A stretch of 64,000 nucleotides of DNA from Pohlia nutans (GCA_022496805.1 CM040092.1:14216113-14280112); one strand, 5' to 3'. Numbered from the stretch's first letter, positions 12,401-24,099 are shown. Numbers and translations are program-made. The notes: a model not told the origin generated them from the sequence alone.

Positions 12401-15400
12401 AATTGTGTGTGTGTTGTGTGGTTGTTTGTGGAATGGTACAGTGGTCAAGAGTCCCTTGGTATCCGGATGGGCAAGCCGGGTCCTCGAGTGATTCGGGTTG
12501 GAGTTTGAATACGGGTTCTGGGTGATTTGAGGGCCGTTTGAAAGAGTGGTTTCCAGGTTCCGTACGCTAGGTAATCCGGGTTAGTGGCTGGGCAGTTAGG
12601 AGGGTGTACTCGGGGTTGCACAGAACTCCTGGACGGGTAGTCCGGTTGAGGTGCCAGCACTCGGAAGGTCCAGGCGAAGGAGAATACGGAATCACCGGAG
12701 TAAGACGGATCGCTAGAATACCCGAATTAGTTTCGGACTCCCCAGACAGTGTTTGTTCCGGTTAGTAAGTCATTGTAGTAATTGGGGAAAAGGGGGAACC
12801 GGGTTGCGCTTGTGTGACACTGCTGCCGGTTGGGTAAAACTAGCAGTTGAAGGGCAATACGGTAAGTACCCAGGATTAGGAGTTGTTGTGGGTTTGACCG
12901 GAAAAGAGTGAAGTTCTCGTCACTTAAATTAGTAGGGAAGGGTGTGTCTTTCGATCCAGCACCACTAATGCAAATGGAGAACCCTCTGAGGGGAAATATA
13001 GGCTAAACTAAACCGGATCAAGTCATAAAGGTGGACCGGGGAGAGGAAGGTTAGTAAGAGTCCTCCTTGGAAGGAAACCGGATCAGAAGAGATACTGAGT
13101 CAGTCAGTAAGAAGGGGAAGACCCGGTTGAGTAGAAAGGAGGGAGTTAGACGGTGGCACTAGGATAGTAGTTGCCATTCCGGATTGATTTCCGGAAGCAT
13201 CTCACTTCACAGAATCTACGCGGAACGATAACCCGGAAATCACCTTTACGAGCGCCCTTAACACGAAAAAGAGCGTTCTAGGGGAGTATCCGGTACCACG
13301 TGCTACGACACGTAGACCATGCAAAAATTGCATTAACTCTAGTTCTAAATAAAATCGTGAAAAATGAGGTCGTAAATTTAAGAAACACAAATTTCAAATG
13401 ATCACCACATTTAAGATTATCTCATTTCACACTCATTCCAACTAAATTTATTCAAAAAATATTGAAATTTAGTTTGTAATCAAGTGTAGAAGGAACTTTT
13501 AATTTTAACTTTCAAATTTTATAATTAAATATTGGTGATTGTATTAGTGAATCAAACCGTACGAAAAAAATCTTTAATTCAACATCTAAAATTGTCATTT
13601 GTATATCAATTTCAGAATATTCTCCTAAATGGTACTTTAAATTTATTTTAGAAATTGTCAATTTCAGGGACACCCTAGTACATTTAGAGGTTAATGACTC
13701 ACTAAGTTCTTCTTGAAATGATAAATAACAGAATTTTGATATAAATTTCTGGCTAATTTAACGAGAACGATGTTTATGTCAATGAAAACTGAAAAAGTTT
13801 CACTTAAAATTTGTCCTCTGATTGAAAATCCTGTCCTTGTTATCAGTAGCTACTCTTGAAATTTCTCCCAACATCAATTTCGAAAGCACTCTCCAAATCA
13901 ATGATAATCAGGCTGGGTAGGTATTTTTTTCCACAGAGTTCACCCTCCTGTCATTGCAAGCTTACGATTTTGTCATAAGAAATTTCATGAAGTATTTCAC
14001 AGTGTTATCTACGGTGGAACATAATAACTGGAATGGGTAAATTCTCGTAAGTCCTGTCCTACTTTATTGCTCTGGACTACTATCCATATCCATAATCACT
14101 AGTGACCAGATTCTCTGCACTTCTTATGTGCTTTGACATGTCATAATTCTAACCATACTATCATGTACGAAGCCTTATGATATGTTGTAGAAACAAACAT
14201 GCACACTGCAGGAGCTGCTTATTCCATTATACTCACCATACTCTCATGTACATTAGTTAATATTGAAGCAAAGAAAAAAAAGAATTGAGTGTAGTATGTA
14301 CCTTCCAGTACGGTAGGTCGAATAGTATACTCCGTCTCTTCACACCGTGCCGTTTTACAGGATCCTTGGCTGAATTCTCAATGCCCCCTTGTGCAATAAA
14401 ATCATCCCTGTCCGTTCCCCATCTCAAAACTTCTTCTCCTGTTGGTCTTTCAAGAGCAAGCAACCATTCTTGATGATTATTAAATGCCGCTTTAGCCTGC
14501 CGGAACCTGTGATCTGCTGATATGTAACGTCTACCTCCTAAATATATCATTTTGTTCAACAGTTGGGCATGTTCTGCACAAGTTTTTGGACCACATAATG
14601 GGCATCCTTTGTAGCCATTTACTTGTTGCCCTGATAAAAGTCCATAGGCCGGAAAATCGTTGACAGTCCAAATTAACATGCCTCGGAGCGTAAAACGTCT
14701 ACTTCCCTCGGGCATTGCCATATTTATAGCTGGGACGCCGTGCCAAAGTTTCAGCAAGTCCCGGACTATAGGAGCTATAAAGACATCTATGTTCTCTGCC
14801 GTGGGAGATTTTGGCCCTGGAATAAGAAGAGCTAGTGTAATAAAAAAATTCTTTGTTAATAGCCATGGTGGTAAATTGTAAATGGTTATCAACAACACCC
14901 AAGTTGAGTGCTTGATAGCATTATTTTTGTAGGGAATAATACCATCTCCCACTAGTCCAAGACGGAGATTTGTGAGAACTCTAGCAAACTCTGGTTCGTT
15001 CCGATCTATGGCTTTCCACTGTTCACTGTCAGCTACCGATCTCATGAACTGCCCATTTGATTTGTGAGAATCATACCATGTCATGTGTTTAGCGACCTCT
15101 GGACACTTAAACATTCGCTGCAGATGTTTTATGACATCGAAATACCTAGCTACCCGCTGAGGAACATTGTTTGACCCAGGAATGTATCTATCTTGATGGC
15201 ATTTTGGACATTCCAAGAGTTCTTCATTCTCTCCTTGGTACAAAATATGGCCATCAGGGCAGCAATGGACTTGATCATGTTTCAACCCTAACTTCATCAG
15301 CAACGACTTTACCTCATACGCAGTTCTGGGAAATTTGTTTGAGGTCGGCAACAAGTCCCCAGCTATCCACGTGAGGAATGCGTCCAAAAATGTGTGTGGG

Positions 15401-16177
15401 ACTGAGTATAGGCTACAGAGAGAGAATAAGACAATGGCACATTGCAACCGATTCTGAGAGCTTCCTTCATATACATTTTCTGTGGACTCACGTATCATGT
15501 GTTTTATATTGGCTTCGTTGAACTGACCTTCATCTTCATTCATGGCTGCATCCATACCTCCTTCCTCGCCAGAATTACTCCTATTGTTGTGGATTTCGTC
15601 AATTCGAGCAAACGCATCCTTGGCCATGTTCTCCAAATCGACAGCTATCCTCTCTGGCCATATAAATCCTTCTCCTCCATGATGACGTCCGTGTCGCCGG
15701 TACTGCTCTCCATCTCTATGTCGCACTTCCGTCGGACCACGAACGTTTTGCCCATTCAGTGTCTGACATATACAAGTACGCCACAATATAATGGAATATC
15801 AGACATTGTACATCTAACAACTATATACGGAAGCCCAATGTTGAATGTTCTATTGTTATCACACATCTATGACACCATTGGTAAATAGAAATAGCACAGT
15901 GTCTAAACTAAAGGACGCAATATTGTAATAGTATATTCCATCAATAAGGTTTTAGAAACCTTGCATAAAAGAAATTGTTTGTAGTATATGTACATACCAT
16001 GACAGGATATTTCAAATATTCATCCCGACCATATGCACTGTGGTGCCTCGCCACGGTCTCCACCTTCTTAATGAACCCTCCTCTACAACGGGTGCATGTA
16101 TAGGGGTACTCCGGCAATCCAAGTCTATGTGCTATGGATCGCTCAATATGGTACGCAGCACAAAGTCTTCGACGCAT
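3445..16177 (-). CDS. TNP2-type CACTA transposase, four exons, uninterrupted when spliced
   Basis: Exons by eye: 16177-15998, 15762-14302, 7202-6304 and 4327-3445. All junctions are GT-AG and phases agree, giving 3423 nt (1140 residues plus stop). The TNP2 core occupies about residues 180-545: a Cys cluster (CCPDGH, then CPKC), GDGIIPYKN, YNLPPWLL, IPGPKSPT, WTVNDFPAYGLLSG and CPLCG. The exon 2/3 join restores the hallmark PYWK followed by DLPVRHVLDVMHCEKN. DUF4218 follows in exon 3 (FFDIMSHLPYHLVQEVF, RWMYPFERYFKTVKGFVRN, PEGSIAQGY), then a DUF4216-like domain in exon 4 (YRRHCTVVLVCEW) and an acidic tail. The family catalyses cut-and-paste transposition in the nucleus using an RNase H-like fold. 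The start is the first ATG of exon 1; an additional upstream exon cannot be excluded. It looks recently active or still intact, although intron 2 holds another element. Confidence 0.9.
4328..6303 (-). other. Third intron of the CACTA transposase (contains a MITE)
   Basis: The donor GTGAGT lies at 6303-6298 and the acceptor (ttacag, minus strand) at 4333-4328. Exon 3 ends in CA and exon 4 supplies G, restoring a CAG codon. The intron is AT-rich; apart from the ~574-bp MITE at 4797-5370 I see no gene in it. Confidence 0.7.
4797..5370. mobile_element. ~574-bp MITE, AACCCCTA-terminus family 1 (copy a)
   Basis: It begins near cccgtaaccgcccaacc and ends gaacgtttaggtgtt, a decayed form of the AACCCCTAA...GTTTAGGGGTT termini. 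Interior landmarks shared with the other copies, in order: ttagcttcgtgcatgtgtga, tccgattagaaagg, agtctaaaattgctctta, ttaagcatccaaaaaatctc, gtacaacttttattcat. No coding capacity is visible. Confidence 0.75.
9281..13310 (+). mobile_element. GC-rich 4.03-kb element, possibly retroelement-derived, with 5-bp target duplication
   Basis: Base composition jumps from AT-rich to CCGG-rich at about 9280 and back at about 13310. At exactly these points CGTAG (9276-9280 and 13311-13315) flanks a sequence starting TGTCGAA and ending TACGACA. The TG...CA ends and the 5-bp duplication suit an LTR-type integrase, but I cannot find two long terminal repeats, so the class is open. A TATA-like tatata at 12170-12175 follows the coding part. 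The 1.2 kb after the coding region (12100-13310) has no gene. Confidence 0.55.
9492..12095 (+). pseudogene. Degenerate ORF of the GC-rich element: globular N-half, acidic middle, coiled coil
   Basis: A reading frame runs 9492-10415 with two in-frame TAG codons (9903-9905 and about 9964). It holds a globular part with KIGCEEFLYLSWDILDDG, then SPFGYHKTKQDSGWVKQ, then CPLTPFVYHLYAQYRLL. After a frame change come Glu/Asp-rich segments with basic patches (10465-10782 and 10825-11200). Another frame change at about 11200 leads into a coiled coil (RKEVERLRTD, DQQEKIQALEKQN, 11211-11612), and a final acidic stretch follows (11691-12095). I do not recognise the family. The composition (globular, acidic, KKHKK basic patch, coiled coil) resembles structural proteins of plant retroelements, but no protease, reverse transcriptase or integrase motif is visible. 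It is a broken gene, not functional as read. Confidence 0.6.
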
Positions 16178-17261
16178 TTTGCTCCTTGAAGCTCGTGTTA
16201 TATTAAGAATACGTGGGAATTATAACATGATGAGACTCTTCTCCTAACTTCAGCAATTCCACAGTGACGAGGTTTGAAAACCGGCCAACTTTACCTGCAA
16301 CAATAGAGCTTCCGCCAATTTAACATAACGTTTACGGGTGCGTATGAAGGAACACAGAGGCATGGCGTGCTAAAACAAAGTATTTATGAATTCAACCTCT
16401 GCGTACAGAGAATATGATTTTTGGAGGAAGCAAACTACCGTCACACATGCCACAGCAATTCATACATTGCCAGATTCTTTACATTATAAAGTTTGTTTGT
16501 ATTATTGTACGGTTTAGGTTGTTTCTACCAAGAATTACTTCTTAATTTGTATTATAGGGTAAGCACCTAAGTGTATCGGGTACACTGTGTTAATGTCTAA
16601 AAGTTCAGGGTGCCCTCGGTGAACAACACATTCCCCATTGACGTACTAGTATCATACAGTTTTCAAAGCCCACGGTAATATCGAAAAAGAAAAGCAATCC
16701 ATGTCTGAGAATTTTGCTTACTGTCTACAGCTACGAAAAATTTCCTTACTCACACTCATGATTGTGTAGTGTCAAATTTCGCATTCTCTATAAATTAGGT
16801 AACGATGATTCATAGCAAATGTCACTGTGTGTACAAACATGACGGTTGCGCTGCACAGTTCACTTACTATTGTACTACACATGGTTATCAATTGATCAAA
16901 TTTCAAATTCTACAGTCCGATTTTAGAAAAAGGGTACATTGTATACCAAGAATACCAACCCTGTAAATATTACGAATCACTATGTTTTAAAAGAGATCTT
17001 CATATACTTGTACAGATCGCGACGGAGGCATCCATCTCTGGGAGATAAGTACATTATGTACTATGCCATAATTTTCCATTTTAAGTTTTACAATTTTGTT
17101 ACTAACAATTTTTGTCTGTACAGTAAGTAGAGAATTCTATTATCACTGTCACTGTGACTTTCACATCATCTGATCATATTCATTCTAAAAGACTGCTTAT
17201 GTCTCCAAGGTTGGAAACATTCCTCCTGGTACATATTCCAGGGATTTGCTGGCACACAAGT
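16178..17261. promoter_or_regulatory. Region upstream of the CACTA transposase; no gene seen
   Basis: This is AT-rich sequence without an ORF of interest. It carries scattered acggtaa, acagtaa and tactgt motifs (for example near 16670, 16840 and 17120) similar to those in 1860-3250, as expected of subterminal transposase-binding repeats in CACTA elements. No TATA box can be assigned with confidence. Confidence 0.35.
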
Positions 17262-17532
17262 CTCGGGGGGTGCACTCTACATTATATTTGAGAATCACGT
17301 GCGTTCATGACCCCTTCTAAAAACCCCCTGTATACAAGAGGTTGTATGTCTAAAATACCTTTGTATACAGATGTATTTTGTTTTAAATCTACGTTTAGTG
17401 TTAGTATACGTGAATATTTTTAGCTCTAAATGTGTTTATTGTATGTATACGTAATACGGTAGTATTCAAATTAATACCCCTTCTGTGCACTCACGTATAC
17501 TTGTACATGTTTAGTACACTGCACCCCTCGAG
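17262..17532. mobile_element. 271-bp hAT-like MITE with 8-bp target duplication
   Basis: The ends CTCGGGGGGTGCACTCTAC and the inverse of GTACACTGCACCCCTCGAG match at 16 of 19 positions. They are flanked by ACACAAGT on both sides (17254-17261 and 17533-17540). An 8-bp duplication is typical of the hAT superfamily. The interior is rich in gtatac motifs and encodes nothing. Confidence 0.8.
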
Positions 17533-17540
17533 ACACAAGT

Positions 17541-19333
17541 CTGATCCTACTGTGCCGCGACCGTTCAGTAGGGATTTTTCGCTTGGAAAAATGTCGACGG
17601 TTAGGCTGATAGACTCATACAACCGGAATGCAAATAAGACACGTAGACCATTCGGTTGATCGCAAAATCAGACTTGCACTGTGAGGTTGGACAACGTGTA
17701 CTTCAACTTTTAATAAAGAGATGCATTTGAAAAGTTTGTTTCTCACCTCTGTAAATGATGCTTTCGACCAGGAAATTCAAATTTACCACGATAAATATCT
17801 CATAAATGATTCAATTTAAATTTTTACTGTGGTAAAAAATCATAGTTTGACATGAATTTACCTTCAAAATATTCGAATATTCTAGAGAATATTCGAATAT
17901 GCCTTTGAATAATCGGATATTATGCTATATTTAGTATAAGTCTGACCATTTTCCGCTCTCCGCTTGCACCATCTCTACTCTCCGCTCACCGCTCTTCAGT
18001 CAAAGGCTTGCACGGTAGCCGCTCTCTATGAGAAAGCAGCCACCAGTGACCGGACCTTGAAGAGTATGAAGGTGGTTGCCATTCGCTTGTGCAAGCAGAC
18101 ACCGACGAGACCGACGAGTTTGCTTGACATTGTAAATAAGAGTAGTTTAGTACAGAACGGCTGTGAATTCATAGTAACACAATTGTTCACTGCAAACTTA
18201 GTGCCTATGAGTTGTTACCTCATATTTGGGTTTTTTTCAAGCACGTATTTGGTATTTGGAAATGTTTTCTTTTATTGAATTTTTTCCAATTTTGCCTTAA
18301 TTTTCTATGTGCCATGTGGCACCCCCACAAGGGGATCCATGTGGCACAAAATGAATTAAAAAAAATTCGTTTCTCTCAATTTTCTCCTCTGGAGCAATTC
18401 GTGACACTATGAGGTATAAATTCACACTATGTTGCTTACATGTATTCTTTAATTAGAATGAGTGCTCACAAGACTTGTACTTGAAGAGGTTTGTCTAGTA
18501 CGAGGAACTGAGTGTAATAATGTACTAGAGGATTGTATGATCTATCATGTGATGTATTGCATAATAATTTATTTGAAAAATATATTTAACATCATGTCAG
18601 GTGAATAGAAGGCAATGACGCCTTACTTGGTGAATGTAACCATTCCAGTTGAAGGATTAATTGACACTATTGTGTTTACTTTTAGCAAACACTGTGGTAT
18701 ATTTCCAACATACTTTATTGTCTATTTAGGAGTAAACATCTCTAAATACTGATTTGAGTTGGGACTTTCTGTTTACAGTTACCCTTCCTGGAATCACTCA
18801 AATGCATGTAGCTTCTTTTTCTTACCTATTTATATTTTGGAGATTCAAAAATTGCTATCCTTTCTATTATACAATCAGTCAGTCTCTTTCTTTTCTGTTG
18901 CAAGTATCATTGAAGGTGGAATCTTGGGGGCTACAAATTATAAGAATGACGTGGAGCGGAGCAATTCAAGTGGATGGGCAACCTTTGGATTTCTAATATT
19001 TATATAAGCTTTGGGTTTTTATGAAAGTACACTCTCATGTTTCATGTTCCAATCAATACTGATGGGTGCCTAAGAGATATCACACTCACGTATTTGGGTA
19101 GTGTACTGTTAAAATAACCTTTGAAATATGCAAATGTTCATTTATTTTTTATTTTATTTTTTTCTATGTACCAAAAAACTGTTCAAGAGAATGTTTGCTG
19201 GATTTTTTTTTTCTGGCCTGAATTCCCGACCTCAACTTTGTGTTAATCTACAAGCTTACAAAATAATTGTTGAATATATCCTACCCACTATTCATTAGAA
19301 GTGAGCAATGTGGTAGAACATGATGTTGAACAT
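17541..19333. other. Mixed sequence without a recognisable gene
   Basis: It includes AT-rich palindromic sequence around 17870-17930 (attcgaatattctagagaatattcg), a short GC-richer ORF (17964-18278, about 100 codons) that I do not recognise, and an inverted motif gccatgtggca...ccatgtggcac at about 18310-18345. Nothing here supports a functional gene. Confidence 0.4.
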
Positions 19334-19492
19334 TTACTGTCTTTTCTGACAGTCTAATTTACCTTGCCAAGAGAAATGCTTAGGGAGGACGCTATTGCAG
19401 TTATTTTTGAAGTAGATCTGACTGAGAATGCCGCGCATGCGTGAGAACCATGGCTCGGGCAGTATTTTGCCGACGGAAAAAACATCATACTT

Positions 19493-19777
19493 ACCGTTTG
19501 CCTTGGGCTGTGCCTCGCGCATGAATGCCTCTACATCGGGCTTGGGATGCACGCAATTTTCATTCCGTTACGTGATGCCAATGCCATCCCAACCAAAAAA
19601 CTTTTGTAGATAACAACTAGAGTATTGGACGAGGATACCCTCCACGATGCTCGAGGGACAGGGCTCATCTTTGTTGCACTCGCGCATAGGCGCCACGAAT
19701 TCCTCGCAGTGCGTGACGTCGAGTGAGAGATTCAATCCAAGCCGGTCAAGCACAGGCCCAGAGGACACTGGACGCAA
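19493..19777 (-). pseudogene. Unidentified exon remnant with a canonical donor
   Basis: On the minus strand an ORF (from 19777) contains LDVTHCEEFVAPMRECNKDE and CYLQKFFGWDGIGI, is interrupted by a TAA, then continues CVHPKPDVEAFMREAQPKANG up to a consensus donor GTAAGT at about 19492. The frame beyond the stop stays sensible, which suggests an old coding exon, probably transposon-derived. I do not recognise the family. The overlap with the plus-strand coiled-coil ORF at 19723 suggests a junction between two old elements near 19735. Confidence 0.35.
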
Positions 19778-21166
19778 CCCGCGCTGAGTATCGTCAGCAA
19801 TTAGAAGAATCCAATCAAACGCTGACCAATTTGCGTCACCGGATCACCAATTTGGAGTTGGAGCTCAATAACATGCAGGAGCATGTGGATGTGTTGTCCA
19901 AGGAGAAGGCCTCGGCGCAATAGCGGGAGCACAAATTGAGCAACAGAGTGCGGATTACTTGACAAAGTGTAAAACTTTGGCGGCATGAAATGAGGCCCCG
20001 CTTCACGGCCAAGCTTCGCAACCCCAGACGACCCTGACGAATGAGAAATTCGCACGCCTACAACAAGAGTGTATGAAAACTGAGCAGACCCGAGAAATTT
20101 TCGAGGCCAACTAGATCGGTTGGGTGTACAATGAGTACGCACCATCGCCACCAATGCGCACCAAATCCTTTGGGCGAACCCTCCTACCATAGAAGAACCA
20201 TCCCAAGAATTCCTTGATCGCTGCGTCGATGACGCCATGGCTGCCTTGGACTTGGAGTAATCAGAACACGACTGGGAGGCAGTGGACATGGACTTATTGA
20301 ACATGTTCATGCATGATGCCGCCTAAGACATAGCGCCTCAACCAAAAGAGTCTACTACAAGGTCGTCACCGCCAACCACGAACACATCGCCGAGGTCTCG
20401 CACAACACACACACCCAGCAAGCCAAGGTCAGCTCTACAGACAATAGCGACGCTTGAGGCACCACAACCTTCCCCCGACACCCAAGAACACGGAGACCAG
20501 GATGATCGGGTCAACATCCCCGACCAAGTCACGGACGTGGAAGAAACGCCGCAGCCTTCGCCACGCCTGCCAATACCACCCTAAGCTTCACCAAGTCAGC
20601 CAATACCTACAGTACAAACGCGTCCCAAATCTTTTAAATTTCACAAAGATGCGTTGAAACAGTTCGAGGAGGACTATAACCTGGAGGTGTAGGCCAGTGA
20701 CGACGGTGATGCCGATGAAGAATTAGGTACTACTATTGATGAAGTCAAAAGATACTTCAGTGAAAACCCAGACTTGGCCGCACAATATACTGATCCGGAG
20801 GCTGATCAAGTGCAGTGCCCAACGTGTAACAAAACCCTAGTAAAACTGTGTATGATGTGTATCAGCATTCTGCTACGTCCAAGTCCAAGCACAATCTAAT
20901 CCATCGGGGTGTTGCTGCACCTATAGCCTCGCTCTACGGTGACTAAGCTCCGCCACGCCGCCACGTACAAGTACCGAGAGAAGAAACTCGATCTAACCGC
21001 GTTCCAGCCAATCGCCGATCCAAGAACTGAGCTCAAAGCAATCTGGGGACAGATTGCACTTTTCGATGGACGGCAAAATGTTACTGCGCACCATAGCAAG
21101 GATAAGCCACGGCGATCAAGGACGACATGGACGACAGGCGGTGGCACTGGCAGTGCCCACGCATAG
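19723..21166 (+). pseudogene. Decayed coiled-coil/acidic transposon protein with many stop codons
   Basis: The first segment is a clear coiled coil (TRAEYRQQLEESNQTL, RHRITNLELELNNMQEHVD). After a frame change it continues with ADYLTKCKTLAA and NEKFARLQQECMKTEQ. Later segments include EPSQEFLDRCVDDAMAALDL, KSFKFHKDALKQFEEDYNLE, EVKRYFSENPDLAAQYTD and a CPTC motif. Internal stops are mainly TAG, TAA or TGA where CAG, CAA or CGA would fit, consistent with C-to-T decay of methylated DNA. The end (20939-21166) reads KYREKKLDLTAFQPIADPR and stops at 21166. No family is recognised. I infer a gag-like or accessory protein of a dead element. Confidence 0.5.
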
Positions 21167-22237
21167 TTAGGATAGAATAGTATAAGAAAGGCAGGCAGTT
21201 AGAAAACACTCACTCGTTCATTCATCCGAACTGGGTCATAGTCTTGCTTGGATTTTGTACCACTGTTATACACAGTGTTGTACATGTATTTTCTAGCCCC
21301 TTGGGGACCAAGGATTGAATGATTGCCTCTTTTTCCCCTCACTTGCTTGCTTCCTCACCATCCCTCAATACTGCTTGTTTCTCTTATTACATGAATCTTG
21401 TCTCAACTATGTTACTCCAAGAAACTCTACTCTACGTTGTCCAACCAGGAGCTGTCTTTGTCTACCATGTGATTGTTGTGTCATGAACACCAGTGATTGA
21501 AGTCCTCCCTTGCTCTAGAAGTAAACAATATCCCTCTAACAACTTGCTTATCATAAGTGCTTGCTTCAAATCTTAGAATGTTTAGATCTATCCTAAAGTC
21601 TCTCACTCTCCTTGCTATCGGTAAAGTCTAATTTCCTACTCTAAATAGGTCTCTCTACGTATTACCATACTTGGACATCTAGCTAGCCAGCCAAGGTCTG
21701 CAATCTCTGTTGTCTAAACCTTACTCTAAGCTGTTAAACGAATCAAGGGCAACATTGAGTCACTTGGTTATCCTAACAGTAGAACTGTAGAAGTTGTCCC
21801 AACTCACAAAGTCTGATTATACCTAAATATTCTCCATAACCTCCTATTGTAAACTCTGTTGTCCTCTCTTTTTAGGTCATGTTTGGCTCATTTATTGTCA
21901 TCAGCGACTTCCATGGACAAACCCAACTAACAATAACTAGCATTCCGTCTCAAAATTTGCAAAAAGTCTCAATGTAATGAATATGGCCTTACGGGTCAAT
22001 TTCCTATTTGATGTAGAGGAAGCTTTTTTGGAGAGGAGGTTGTGGAGATAGGAGAGCCTTGTCTATGGATATTCGATTGCACAGGCGAGGAGGCATGGGA
22101 GGGGACAATGTACCATAGAAAAATGTGGACTATAGGAGGTCTTTGGAGCAGCTACAGAAGTGGATGTCTGGGGTTCATCGATGGAACGCAGTGTTCTTGT
22201 TCTATGTAGGAATAGATTTTGACGAGAAGATGCAGGA
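21167..22237. other. Non-coding stretch between two dead elements
   Basis: This is a CT-rich, mixed-composition sequence with short ORFs only. I see no domain, TIR or tandem repeat. Confidence 0.4.
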
Positions 22238-23719
22238 GTGATGGTGATGCCTCCACAGAGCACTACACGACAAGGCGTGTGGATATCTCAACTGGAGACG
22301 GTGCCGACAAATGTGCGTGATCTGGTGCATGGCAGGCAAGTGGAGCGTCGTATACAGCCTATCAGAGATGTGGCAATCGTGATGCAATTTCCTAAAGATT
22401 CTAGTGCGACACAAAATCTACGGCAAAGTACAGAGAACTTGCCTTTAGCCTTTTTGGACATGTGGAACGAAGACGGGATGCCCCGAGTTGCAGACATATT
22501 TGAGAGATCGCCAACAAAGTTGTGTAGGCTCGTGAAAACGTATCTACCGGAGGAGTGGGGACTAGTGGCCCTGCTCGTGGCATTGGGTATCACGACTACC
22601 ATTGCGGAACTTGTCCAGGATGATTTTTTCGGTGATCAGGTGATTGTCTTAGATGGTTCATCTACTCGTACATGTTTTGTGTACAACACCTTACACGACG
22701 TATTCCAAACGGAACTGCAAATGATACGCTGCAATGATGTTAGAGATACTGCACGGCCACCTACCACAGTTCCTACCAATCATGCTATTGGTATTGAAGG
22801 TGCTTCTGTCCCCGTTGTACAACCAAGAAACGAAGAGGAGGCAGAGGAAGAGAAGCCTGAGGATGAGTGAGAGGATGATTCTGAAGAAGAGTTAGAGGAT
22901 GATTCTCAAGATGAGTCAGGGAGTTATTCTGAGGATGAGATATCTAAGTTCCAAGAAGGCGGGGACATTGAAGAGGAGGATGGCAAAAGTTTGCACTCCC
23001 AAGATACATCTGAGAGAGAAAAAAACAGTTGGATTCTAGTGATGGAGACAACGCTTCAGAGGATGAGTCTTATGATCTAGAGAAGTTGTCAAACGTAGTT
23101 GATGAGCCATTAGTCTCGAAAGACATTTGCAATTCGACTGAGGAGACCGAGGAGCATTTTGACATGAACGAAAAGCGTATTGTAGCACAAAAACCGGCAG
23201 TTGGAGTTGTCAGGGTAGATGCTACATTCTAGAGTGCTCGGTCTGGTATTTGTGATGTTCCACAGGAACGCAAAGAACCCATGGAGGCAGCAACTTCGTT
23301 TCCAAATGTAATTGTTGCATCGAGCTCAATGGTGCTACCTTCACATGGAATGACTACTAGTACAAAGTCTACGACACTATCATTTTCATGGGCCTTTTGC
23401 ATTTTATCATCGTATGACGCTTGGAGTTGACGGATTGTACCATAACCTCAAAAGAGTGAAGTATCGTCGTTTGGGAAAAGAGAGTAACTACACGTATGAG
23501 CAGGTCGCTTCTATTTTAGAGGGTGACTTGAACGCGGGTAGCATTCCTTCTCCGGTGGCAGAAGCTATGGTCACGAGAGCATTGGATTATGCTGATCCTG
23601 GGACCCCTTCAGAGACTAGAGCACTACTAGGGGAACAACAGTTGGAGAATGAAACAGAAGAGGAGGTAGAAATTCAGTCCTCTCAAGTGATTCTTGAAAT
23701 TCAAGAGATAGAGCAATAG
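22238..23719 (+). pseudogene. Unidentified broken ORF with acidic tail
   Basis: The first frame (22238-22870) encodes about 210 residues, including PIRDVAIVMQFPKDSSATQN, PLAFLDMWNEDGMPRVADIF and RLVKTYLPEEWGLVALLVAL. It then becomes Glu-rich and meets a TGA, after which the same frame continues acidic (EDDSEEELEDDSQDE). A frame change at about 23020, in a run of A, leads to DSSDGDNASEDESYDLEK and a stop at 23232. A third frame (23414-23719) ends with a short globular plus acidic piece. The overall plan, a globular part followed by a long acidic stretch, is shared with the ORFs at 9492 and 62508, but I see no sequence match. It is probably a transposon accessory protein. Confidence 0.45.
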
Positions 23720-24099
23720 TACAAGATTGGGAAAGTACTCAAGGTGGAACCCTTTGATATAGTAGGATAGTGCAAATATTATTTACTTAATAGTGTGTGC
23801 TTTCATTTATATATGAAATGAAGCGTTTTGTTTTGATTTTCTATCAGATAGTAATAAAACAATATTGCACATTATGTTTAATTTCCTTTTAGTACATGGC
23901 AAATTTCATATGAATGAATGTGTTGTCGTTATTTTTGAAATGAAAATATATGGAATTTCAGGGGAGTAAAATTTCATAAAAGTGCAAATTTTGCACCATC
24001 AAAGCCATCGGACAATGCGTTTGGCCAAATGCAAAAATTGCTAATTCAGTGTTCAGGATAAAATATAAAATCCAAAATTTGCAAATCATCTCTTCGGCC

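Larger units (their letters stand above)
7203..14301 (-). other. Giant 7.1-kb intron 2 of the CACTA transposase
   Basis: The donor is immediately after the AAG codon of PYWK (14302) and the acceptor (gtgcag, minus strand) is just before the GAC codon at 7202. Both are phase 0, and the join recreates a family-invariant motif, so the intron call is strong. The intron's own sequence (7203-9280 and 13311-14301) is AT-rich with no gene that I can see. The middle 4 kb is a nested GC-rich element. Confidence 0.85.
1739..17250 (-). mobile_element. CACTA (CMC/En-Spm) DNA transposon with TNP2 transposase; borders approximate
   Basis: The element is defined by its transposase (3445-16177, minus strand). 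The left border is proposed at about 1739, where similarity between the two duplicated receptor flanks ends and CTAGTAGGAAAC begins, a motif close to the usual CACTA terminus. A matching right terminus was not found, so the right limit is only the end of the AT-rich, tacagt- and acggta-rich region. The stretches 1739-3444 (apart from the MITE) and 16178-17261 have no other gene and look like subterminal regions, with many short ACAGTA/TACTGT motifs. A 4-kb GC-rich element is nested inside (9281-13310). Confidence 0.6.

Noticed and set aside
12100..13310. 3' LTR of the GC-rich element
   Set aside because: No matching 5' repeat could be found at 9281 onward, so an LTR cannot be claimed.
17500..17600. 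Right terminus of the CACTA element in ccgcgaccgttcagtaggg
   Set aside because: Only weak similarity to the inverse of the proposed left end; no target duplication.
18754..19007. ORF ending in IQVDGQPLDF, reminiscent of a lipid-kinase C-terminus
   Set aside because: Only about ten suggestive residues, no flanking exons or splice support.
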